Source: Endomychus coccineus
Lineage: Eukaryota; Arthropoda; Insecta; Coleoptera; Endomychidae
Direction of reading: 5' to 3'
Assembly: GCA_958510875.1 (NCBI GenBank)
Contig: OY294068.1
Span: forward strand, 195,634,315-195,698,314
DNA: 64,000 nucleotides
Position numbers and translations under genes: made by a program. Positions 36,701 through 48,700 of the stretch are shown piece by piece (within the stretch, counting starts at the first letter, position 1; each line of letters opens with the position of its first letter). The notes under the pieces are model-generated. The model saw only the letters and a program-made list of their open reading frames with translations, was not told the origin of the DNA and did no database searches.

Positions 36701-39700
36701 ACTTATGAGGTAATAGAGAACCATATCAAATAATGCTAATCAATGGAGTATAAATCTGACTTATCTATTGAATATCTAGTATAGAAATGCTTAAAACATT
36801 GATGTGTTATACTTTCGATTATTCGTGTTTCTGTTCGTATCGGCGACGTGGGTATTTTTAATTGGAATAAGTGCGATAAGGACGACTTGTTATGATACAA
36901 TAAGTCTTAAGAAATCACGTTTTATACATTGATACGTTTTCTGATTATAGTCGTGAGACCGAAACGTACGTAAAGACGACAATAATAAGCATATGTGTTA
37001 GTGTGACCTATTTCCAGTGAATTTACTTATAATTCATATCTGGGTCAAGAATCATTATTAATAATGTATTAGGTATTCAAAATATAATGTAATGGAATGT
37101 GCTTTGAAATAATATAAAAAGTTTGGTGGTATTTGAAATAGTTTTTATTTTATTTCATTGTAAATCAAATCGTTCTCTTTGGTAACCCTCTCCTATTATA
37201 TATACTTTTAAATTTTCAATTTTTCTAGTAGGTTACTATACACAAACAATCGAATAGGCAACTTAAAATTACATATGCAACACTGAAAAAATTTCTAATG
37301 TCTCAACATTTGAACCTTTACCTTCGACAGGAATCTGCCCCTAGATATAATTCACTTGAATTACTCAAAGGTCTTCCTGTTTCTGAAACTAAGATGTTGG
37401 CCAAACTTGACTTTTTTGGCATCGGCGGATAGATTCTCTCATCCAACAGGTCGCTCTAAGTTCGAGTCGCTACTTCCTTGTCCAAATTGCATAACGTTGC
37501 CTCAGGTGTTCCACAGGGACCCTTACTGATACCTATTACGGTCTTGGAGTTGTCTGAATGCATATTACGATGATGATGGCCAGATATTCGTAAATCCGTT
37601 CACGTATCATCGAGAACTAATCTCAGTGAAAAAATGGTCTTCTTGATGGAATTCCCCAAACTTAAGTGAATGCATAATACTACATCTTGGTGATAACAAT
37701 CCTAAAATCATTTACACCAACTGAACAAGAAATATATTTGGCCACTTATCGGATACGCCGTTGTGGTATGGTTTATCTGACCAAAGATAAGAATGAGTTC
37801 AACGGATAATATGATGTCTGCTACATCTGTCAACTGCTTTAAAAATCGCTATGATGCTTCATGCGCCGCATTGCCCTCGCTGTTTGTATAATATCGAAGT
37901 TCCTTTCGTTCCATCCCACATTCTTTAGCTATAATATTTGCCTAGTTCTTCTTCTGTTAAATCACTCCCATAGCTAATTTAGGTTAAGTATTAGGTACTG
38001 TATACATTTTGTACATATGGGCATAATTGCCGCCCTTTAGCCAACATAATAATAATAAAACGAAGTTGGTGCCAAGACAGATCTCTGTGGGACATCAATC
38101 ACAATATGGAACTAACCACCTAGAGGAAAACTTCATGATAAACGAAAATATGAAGTTTTCCAAGGAGAGCTCAGTGCCAAACTCCGTCAAATGCTTTGAA
38201 TATATTCAATGCTATAAGTAGGGATTCATATTTTGATGGATGTCTATAATAAATGTGTTACGTAGGCAAGCACGTCTCCTTTTGATATCAGGCGACGAAG
38301 AAATATTGTCGGTCATTCAACATCCCCTCAGATGAATTTGGGTCAGGGTGTTCGCAATGACCATTGCAATAGACCATCCAACCATCAGTGAAGTGAGCGA
38401 TTTAACCTAGCACTTTCCATCCAAAATCCACCTCTATATAGTTCAAACTTGGTGTATTATCTTTTATTCATAAATTCTGATATGAAGGATCAGGTTTATT
38501 TCGTACGAATATTATGATATTCTAGTTTCTTGCAAATCTTTTCAGAACTCATATTTTATTTTAAATGTATAACATAATCTGAATGCCACATATATTCATA
38601 TGTTGTTCCGTTAGGCAAATCTAACAAACACCACCGACATCTAGACCCTACACCATCCGGTTCGGTTAATCAAGAAAGTGTTCTGTCCGCCGAGAGTTCG
38701 CTCAATTCCATCAAGACAACCATTAGGAAACCTGCAGGACAACCCTTCAAGTTGAGGTATAAGAACCGTCAGAAAGAAAACAACGGCAACGCTGCCGTAG
38801 AAACGGCCGAGACAAACGAAAGTCGAGATGTCACTCCGCAGCCCAATTATAAGAAATCTCAAAGAGCCAGAGCTCAAAGTCCACCGCGAAATCCAAAGTG
38901 AGTATTTATATTCCTTCTTTCGCACACAGGAACAGGATGTAAATAGATTTAATGATGCAGTCAGTCAGAGTCAGTCTCTGCTCTAATTGTATTTCCTTTC
39001 TTATTTCCCAGATGCACCTAGATTATTTCCTTTTTTCGAGAATGAAAGGAAGAATACGTTCAGTCTTTCATTGTGACGCGCGAAAGCGGGATGCCTTATT
39101 TAGCGAAAAATGTGTTTATTATCATTTCAGTGATTGCTACAATTTTTAACACTAGAATTCAAACTATTGTATTATTTTTCTGGCCTCAAATTAAATTGAT
39201 TCCATACATAAGCTGGGAATTTCACGAAATTCTTTTGTTAGGTTTTTTTACAGAATTCTTTTACCATATTGACTCAAAATTTAATATAGGCCTTGTTTTC
39301 TGAATAAAAACAAAATGATGTAAGAATTTCAATTCAGTAAAAAGAATTAAATAAAATATATCTAGGGTTTCAGCGTTTACGTAGTGTAAAATCATTTTAA
39401 CTTCCGTAAGTTGTAGAATTAAACTCAAATTCACATAAAACTTGTAACATTTAATTTAGAACTAATGCTCACAAATTGTTAAATCACACAAAACTACACA
39501 TACGGATACCACCATACACAACATTTCTTCACACCCACAATCACACAAGTTGTCAGCATATTACTCGATACATAGATTAGGTATATACCAATAAGTGAAG
39601 AACTTTCATTTCGAATTTAACAGAATCAAAGATATACGAGTAGATAATAGTGCAGTCAAATGGGTATTTCAGATCGAAATCCTTGGGAAATGAACCGATT

Positions 39701-42700
39701 TTGATGGGACAAAGTGCATGCTCTCCGGAATTTTATCAGAAGCAAAGACTATCTCAACTAACGTTGCTAAAAAATTTTGCATTGCTTATAAACAATAAAT
39801 TAACAATTTAATTAGCGTATTTATGAAATTAAATAAAAATTCATAAAAAATGATCGGCTAAAGACGGTTTTTGGTCAGTGAACATATGAAAATAGTTGAA
39901 CAAGTATTTGAATTACCTTCATTTGTTATAAACAATTTATTTATTAACAAATAGACGAACTCGACGAAAACTACGAGTTTAGGATCGTTTTCGAATAATA
40001 TTGGCCTTCTGAGTTCGATTTTGTCGTCAATATCGTCAAATTTATACCCGATAATTTGTTAATTTGTTATAAACAAATTATATTTATCAATAAATGTACT
40101 AGTTTGACCAAAATGTTGAGTTTATAGTCATTTTCAGTTAATTTTGTCCTTCTAAGTACGATTTTATTGTTATTATGGTCTTCAAATGCATACATACATT
40201 TTCAAATTGTTATAAATAAATTATTTATCAATAATTATACGAATTTGACCAAATTGTCAAGTTTATAGTCGTTTTCAGCTAATTTTGGCCTGTTGAGTAC
40301 GATTTTATTGTTATTATAGTCATTAATAATTGTTATAAATAAATTATTTATTGATAAATATACGAATTGCGTCAAAATTCAAGTGTTTTTGAAATTAATG
40401 TATTAATAGTCAAATAAATTATATCAAAAAAAAAGAAAGAATCAAATCTTAATAAAATAACAAATTAATTAATAAGAAAATGCCATGTTCAAAAAAAAAA
40501 TAGTTAATTCAAATGCATCATTCAATAATACTTCAAAATTCCGCTATAATTCATATATTTTATATATTCACAAATATTATTTGAGTTATTGGAAGTACTT
40601 TCAATGACTTATTTGGATGTTCAAACATTTTCTTACACTTGTTAGGAATAATAACATGATCTTAAAAGTTGAGAGACCAGATCGTATTTCCAATATCATT
40701 ATTTAATTTCCCCGTAGGTAGTTTCTGAGAATGATTTGCAAAATTTAAACCTTTATTTAACAATCTCAATACCGTTTCTTTCTCTGATGATGGCTACTAG
40801 GTAGCCGAAAAGCCTTCAGTACTTAACAGTATTCTTAGTGGATGAAGGTGATCATTGCTTATTTATAACATTAATTCTAACTAATTGAATAATAGTAGTT
40901 TTGTATACATTTCAGTATTGAATATAATGTTAGCCAAATGCCTTCCACGACTAATCCTTCATGATTCTCTAACTCGAGTGCAGTTAGGTTCCCACCTAAT
41001 GGCTATATCTATGTGCTCCAATGAGTGAATGAATTTTGAATATATTTGTCCCATCAAGTTTCGAATCGTAAGAACTGCATTTCTTGACATTAAAATGTAT
41101 ATCTAATCATATCTAATTATTTGAGCAAATACCTGATTATCGAATGCATCTCCTTGTTTTTCGCAATAAAATTGATTATTTTTGAATTTTCTTAAATTAG
41201 TCACAGAATATAGAAGAGGCATACTTTCCACCGAAAGATCCAAGAACGTTGAAATGAAAAACATTCGACAATTCTTATGGCACCAATTCTGTTTCCAAAA
41301 AATCAAAATTAAATATTCCTGATACGAAATGGCGATTATAACGCCATCAATATATGATTCGGTATCAGGGATAAAGAAAGGGCATTTTGTAAAAATTGGG
41401 GGAAACATGTAATTGAACAATTTTTTATAAATGATATCTTTATCCATTATCCTCATTCTCTATGCCATTCATTGGTATCACTAGGGTTGCATTCAAGTAG
41501 CATTGTGAACAAGATACACATCAATGAAAAAAAAAATTTCCTGTATCCCCCTCTAGTCCACGAATAAAAGATCATTTTGAGCAAATTTTTTGTATGGCTA
41601 GTGGTTGAGCCATTGTGATTGGCCGTAGCACATTACTCTCAATTTTCCGTGCCCAATTTTTTGGTGCATTAACTACCTATACTTTTCGATCAATTTTCTC
41701 TCCTTCAATTGCGTGCCTATTTCGTGAATTTCTCAAAAATATTCATATCTTCCTTCTTTTATTAAATTGAAAATTGTATTTGTGTATTTTAATGTTCAAA
41801 AGTCATAAAAATTATTTTTTGTCTATCGTCTTATCGAGTTTCCTTTCATTACCATTATTACCTTCTTTTCCACAAATAAATCAATAAATTTTGTTGGAAA
41901 AAAGTAGATGATGCAGTTCGTGATCTTTCCTTTGTAGAAGGGAATGTTAATTATTTTCTCTGTTCATTTTCATATGTAATGATGTTGCTTTTGTTTATAT
42001 ACTCTTGTCAACAGATCGTTTGAACGTAAACAGATTGGCAGCTATTCGAATATCTTTTGAATGACCAGTTTAATACTGTATAATTAATTAACCACTTGTC
42101 AACTTCCCATCCTAATTATTGATTGCTCCTATCCCTCGAATTATATCACATTCAGTTTTGAATTGTAATATTATTGAGGATCTACTTCTACATGTAGCAT
42201 TGGGTGGAAGCTCTCACTCTCTGATATTGCCCCAAGTTACAAGTTTTACATTTGATAATTTGAGTTTTGTTTTGCCAACTTTAGAAACTCTAAAATGATT
42301 TTACACACCGATATATAATCATTTCTTTATCAGTGTTTTATACAGTATGACCGGAAATTCATATGCCAAACTTCAGGGGGTGATTAAACACGAAAAAATA
42401 AGGGAAATCTGCATATCAATATATGTCCGGAAAAGATCTACAGCTCATTTGAAAGACTACGAACATCTATGAGGAATCGGCTAGAAAGTTGCATTGACAT
42501 GAATAGCGAACATTACCAGCATACGTTATAATTAGTTGTTCCTTTTGGCATATCATTTTATATTTCTGAAGTTTGGCATTGAAATTTTCGTACACCCTGT
42601 ATGTACAGTATGATGATATCTCAGTATGATTATATTGCATGCTCCACAAAACACAAATGCACTAACACTTGTAAATAAATACAGACACAATACATCACAC

Positions 42701-45700
42701 AGACCGCACAAATCTGGTCGGAATAACCGAAAGCACCAAACTACAACCACCCCATCTGTACACAGCGAAGCGGTAACGCCAGCGTCATCTTTCGGAAGCG
42801 GTAAGAGGTATCAATCCAGACGCAACAAGCTACATCGCCCCAATGTTGTCCGAGAGACGCCGGCCGAAACGACTAGCGGTGCTGGATATAGTCGCAGAAC
42901 GTTCAAACCCAAAGTACAAACTTCACCCGTCGAACAATCCGGATCCAGCAGTACGAGTTTGTACAAGTTCAAATTGAATAGATCGCCTGGCAGGTGGCAA
43001 TACAAGACAACACCAAAGCCGAGAGTTACGATCAGGAAACAAAACAACGACGACGAGTTCAAGAACGAGACGCTAGTAGCGACTACACCACATAGCCACG
43101 ACGTTTCGAATGACATCACACCTCAATCTAGACAAGACGATGTGGATGGCTTGGAAGGTTCGGAATCGATCGCTTCAATCATCGACGATAGTCCCACGAC
43201 TGAAAATAAAGTCGACACGCCGGTATCACCCCTGGAAACCATCCGAGTCGAAATTTCCACTCCACCGGACTTCAAAGATATCTACTACGAAATTGCTACA
43301 ATTAAGTCGCCGTATACTTTCCAGGTAACGTATAAATTGAAATCGTCATTTATTAAAGCACGACTTCAAGGAATAACTTCGTTCCAACGTGCCAACTTCG
43401 CTCTATAAAGCGTGTTGTTGTATTTGGCGTTTTGAAAAGAAGCCGCTTCACACTTTTTCCTCAACTTGGCAACCTGTGGTATTTTTGTAATGCTTCCGAA
43501 TGAATCCTGCGTCACAGAACTTACAGGTGACATCTTCATGGCAAGCTTAACACTTGGTTTTGTAGCGCTACCTGCCTTTGTTCCTATCATTGACTTTTAG
43601 GTGGTACTTGAACCTGCCGCTGTGTGATCACGTGCGAAGTGGATTTATCAAAGATGAGTTCCCAAATGATAGGAAAGTAATATCGAAAGTGGCAGTTTCA
43701 GATTATTCGGTTGGTTGAGGATTACTATTACTATGTGTCATATTTCCAATATATGGGAAATAGGTAGTGAATGAAGAGGTTTGAGGTGAAGTTTGATTTG
43801 ATATTTCAGGTGAGACGTATCGAAAAGACATTCTCATCAATAGATTCCCCGATGGCCTTTTCACCACAATCCTGCCCAAAAACAAGCTTTCATAGATTTC
43901 TCAATGCATAGAGGAAGTCAGAATTGAAACGAAAAGAAGAAATACACGCCTCAAATAGCCACAAACACCTTTATCAACTGGCTATCATCCATACATTAGA
44001 AATATCACAGATCGAATTCTCAATGTCCTTCGATGCGAAAATATTTCTACTCGTTGTTCCATACTTCCAAAACTTTTCTCTTCCTCCTCTTTATTCAAAA
44101 GGTGTTTATAGAATTGCGGTGAATTTATTGGTGGAAATGGGTCATACGGTAGCCCCTCGTGTGAAAGGGCATGAGCGTTGAACAAGGCTTCGTGACACCA
44201 GGTCCTTTTCAAATCTTAGCCGCAGTTCAAAACTTCTACTAGCGTTAATTGATTGGAGCGATAGAAATCCTTAATCATTTGAACAAGGTCAAGTACCGAA
44301 GTGAAGACCTATATGTAGCGTGAAATTTTCTCACAATGAATACCAATACATAAATAAGAAGCTTCACCTTAAGTTTCTATCAGGAACATGCCACCTGTGA
44401 TGGTTGGCAAAACATCGGCATCTATTCATGCTATTGCAATGTGGTATCTAGCCGCTAGCAAAGTATATTTTGTTCTGGTATAATTTTCCATTTATCTTCA
44501 AACATCGATCGGCAATAATCCTTCAGGTTCTTAGACTGTGCTATTATCTTCAAATTATTGAAAGTGAGCGTGGCCTGGTACCCAGGCTAAAGACAGTCTG
44601 TTTTGCATGCATATAACTCTTGTAGCGTTTCTGAACAGTCTCAAACAAGTTTGCAACATACCTATGAGGAACTGGATGCTTTCATAGCCGCTTGGCTGTC
44701 AGAGTACATGGAGATGGTTTTGTCATCTCTGACAGGCCATTTCTGCATTTATTGGAGGTCTTCCATTTCATACCTTTGTGCCTATTATGACGGTTTCGAA
44801 GTTTTTCTCGAAGCTAAACCTGGAAAGCATCTCATTCGATAACATCCTGATTATAGGGTTGGTTTCCAACTCATTATATAGCTCGTTGTACATCTTACCA
44901 TGCAATTAGCTCATGTGCGCTTGTCCTCTGGCCAGGCTACTGGTGACTGACTCGGCTTCGCCTTGTATATGAATGTGAAATAACGGTACGTTCAGAAATA
45001 CTTTCAAAGAGGCTGTTGAGTTTGTTCTCATAGTTCCTGTGGCAGACAGGCGAGCTTGCCTTCGAATGCTGCTTAGCGTTCGGATCACCCTGCCTGCTGG
45101 GTCTTTGGCAACCATATCACCGAGTCATATGCTATCATGGGTTCAATGAGCCTGGTCTATAGCAATGTGATCATTTTCAGTTGTAGCTTACAGTTTTTCT
45201 CACACATTCTCCAGCATATATTGAGGGCTATCGTGCTTTTTTGGTTTTCTGTAGGTCTTCATTCCATGTCAGCTTGTGATGAGAATAACTTCCAAGTATT
45301 TTGCATCTCGTGCAATTGGAATTTCTACCTCATTCAGAGTTCGGGACTTTAGTCCTGTCAATACTTTCAAATGATCACTTTGATCATTAAGCAACTCGCG
45401 GTAAGTTATGGTTACTCCGGACAAGCGGATAAGGTCCTATCTAAAAAACGATAAAAGTGATCTATCAACTCAGTGTTCAACCATAAAATTAAAGTATTCT
45501 GATTTTGGTATGACATATATGGGGAAAATGTCAAATTTCATTATTAATTTTGGTATTGACGTAAGAAATAAAACGCAGAGTGATTTAGTTAAGTTTATCA
45601 GAAATAAAAACGTGTGGCACTCGGGGACTGCAGCGGTGAAGCTATTGCATAGCATTTTTTCTCAACTTATGCAATCATGATTATTTATTTATTTTTAATT

Positions 45701-48700
45701 TATGCAGTATTTTTTTTTCTTTGATATTAATTCAAGTTTTTTCTTTGATATTAATTCAAGTTACACTTTTTGAGCGTGGTGATCGATAAGAAAACAAATT
45801 TTTTTCTTTTATTGAATAAATGAGAAGTTAATATCATTTAAAATATTTTAATTATCTTACAATACATGTAGGTTATTCAGGAATTTGTTATCATTGAAAC
45901 TATAGGTTTATGGTAACTGAAATAAGAGACATAAGTTTGAGACTTGATATCCTCTAAATATCTGGAAAATACCGCGTCAATGGTGGCCCCATATTTTGTT
46001 GTGGATTCTTGTGGATCATTATTCATTTTCAAATTCAATTTTTCCGAAAGAAAGCTCTGATTTTTTATCAGCGAAGTTGATGTTGAAATCGCCAGCCAAA
46101 ATAAGTGGAAATTTATTACCATTTGTACCAAGTATTTTCGACCCTTCTTCACTGTACTCCAGTAAAGTGCGATAAATAAAATGCTCTACCTCGTCCAATT
46201 TTGGATTCGAAGAAATGTAAATTGCTACCATGACTATGTGTAGGCCATTTCTAAGTTTGCATAAGCACGCATAAATATCTCCAAAAAATGAGCGCCTAAC
46301 ATTAACATCGCTAACGTGTGCAATATTCATTTCAATATTCGGAGTCATAATATTAGTTACATTATTATTATTTTGGTGAATAGCTACCCCACCTTTCGGA
46401 ACAGTATCTCGTTTGAATTGAACAATACAATTGAAATTAGGTATTTCAATCGGATTATCATGCGCCATGCAAGATTCGGTAAGAAGTAACACATTTCTTT
46501 GTCTCGTAACTGAATCTTGTAGATCGTATTTGTGACTATTTAGACTTTGGCAATTGAAAGTCATTATTGAAATGCCATTTCTATTACTAAGGAAATCTAA
46601 GACACTTTGAGCTGTCGTCTGAACACTATTCAAAGGCAGTCTTTTGAATTCTTGCAACAAAGATGTAGTCGATGCAGCTTGCCTTCGATTATTATAAAAC
46701 TTGAATATAGAATTATCGTTTTTTGTCGTAATATACAATTTTTCAATATTAGTTACCCGAGAGAGCGCAACATAAACGAGTTCCTGTTATTTTTCGTTAC
46801 GGAATTTCTTGATTCGGTCGCCGCGCTCAAAGCCCGCGATAAAAGCTATATGCAATATATGCAATAGCTTAATAGAAACAGGTACTCTCAGGTCTCTGCT
46901 ATGCGCGTCTAACGTATAAACTCTAACTGACGCGTAGCGAGCTCCTAGAGGCATATGTCAAAATGATTTCGTTAGTAGCTAATTACATAGGACGTCTGGA
47001 GTTCATGCAATTATGTTTTTAGATAATTCGAACCATCTAATTTCGATAGGCCACGTGAAAATCCCGGAGTCTAAAGCGCTAGAGTGTTATAACATTGGTA
47101 TAAAATAGCGAAATTTCTCACTTTTAGAAACTTCAAATTAATTAATTAATTTGACACATGTTAGGTGTTTAGGTCTTACATTATTTTCCGTTACGGAATT
47201 TCTTGATTCGGTCGCCTCGCTCAAAGCCCGCGATAAAAGCTATATGCAATAGCTTAAAAAAAATGTCCGATGAAGACAAAAATGTAGGGTTCACAAGACG
47301 ACATATGGGTCTTGTCCTAATATATACCTTGGTCAGACGGGAAGGCTTTTCAAAAATGGAGCAAAGAACATAGGCCTAGTTTCATTCATGATAAATTGGA
47401 CTCAGTTTTTTCAAAACATTCAATCATAGAAAATCATAACTTTAATAATAATTTTAAGAATTTACATTAGAATAAATGTAATGAAGTAAATTCTCAGAAA
47501 TTAATAAATATGAGATGCCCGACATCCTTTTGAACCATCGAAGAATACTTAAATTCTCTTTTTAACGAAATAATAAAAGATACTTAAATTCTCCCGTGTT
47601 GAATTTGTGTGAATAGGTTGTTTGCTACCAATTTATCTTTCAATTTATCAATGGGTTAGATGTAGGTGTAGATAAAATATGACCTAAGAGTGAGGTTATG
47701 TATTAGACTAGCTCTTCTGTAGTAAGTTAGTACTTCGTAATATCTGTTTGAAGAAGCTATGGTGCCTGCAAAAAATTTATGTCAGATTGTTCCGTATGGA
47801 GGATATTAAACTGGCAATGATTTTCATACACAATTCGATATACCTTCTGATATCCCCCATATAATTCTATCAAACCCTATATTGCAAGTATGGGTAAGAT
47901 GAGCATAACTGAATTCGAAATAATATACAGTGCGTCACATTCAAGAAATGAATGTATGCCGTACCCTGTATAAGCCATTGGTCTTTATCACCTTCATAGT
48001 ATACTCTCCTCAACAAAACATAATATCTCCAACTCAGAAAAAATAGTACAACACTATTTATTCAATCAACAAACCGAATATATCGAACGCAGTGTTACCA
48101 TTTTTCCAATAATACACACCAGTGGCGGCTCGTGAATTTTTGAGAGAGGAGGCTGGACATGAAACGTTTTTGTGAAAATATACTCTATTCACAGCCTTTT
48201 AACCTTTGCACAGCGACCGTACCAGCTACTTCAGTGACGAAATTAATTGTTACCCAGCAAGAACCAACGTGGAGGTATAGAGTTTCTCTTGCCAAAAAAT
48301 TATTTGTTCGTTTTTTGTCTTTTCTTTTTTTTTGGTATTTCAATATTTTTTCTTTTTTTTTGAATTTTTCATATTTCGTTTTTTTTAATTAATTTTATAA
48401 TTTTTTTTATATATTAACGGAATTCTACGGTCTTTAGTTTGCGAAAAATGATCAATAATATTATCAAAAAATGTATCATTTTGTTTTAAGTGTTTTACTA
48501 AATCTTTTTCAATAGATATTAAACTAACATTGTATAAACGATTTTGGCCCATTGTATTTGGCATGTAAGTTTTAATTCGTTTGAGAGTAGAAAATGATCT
48601 CTCCACCGATGCCGACGTGACAGAAATGGTGACTGTCAAACAAAGTAGTTTATAAAACTGAGGTAAAACTTGTTGCAAATCATTGTCTATCATATATTTT

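Larger units (their letters stand above)
36380..37052. mobile_element. Inverted element with two head-to-head hammerhead-like ends
   Basis: Left arm about 36380-36575 is inverted in about 36780-37052: TCCCTGGAAATAGGTCACAC against GTGTGACCTATTTCCAGTGA, CATATGCTTATTATT against AATAATAAGCATATG, and CGTACGTTTCGGTCTCACGA against TCGTGAGACCGAAACGTACG. The central 200 bp are unpaired. The right terminus continues into a TTCATATCTGGGTCAAGAAT block, the same terminus as partial copies at 22630 and 31335. No ORF. May be two joined PLE-type pseudo-LTRs. Confidence 0.75.

Noticed and set aside
41103..41456. 117-residue minus ORF in intron 4
   Set aside because: No motif, AT-driven composition and no repeat context; length is within chance for this base composition.
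42811..43119. 102-residue minus ORF across exon 5
   Set aside because: Shadow of the DUF4758-like exon, which has splice and phase support.
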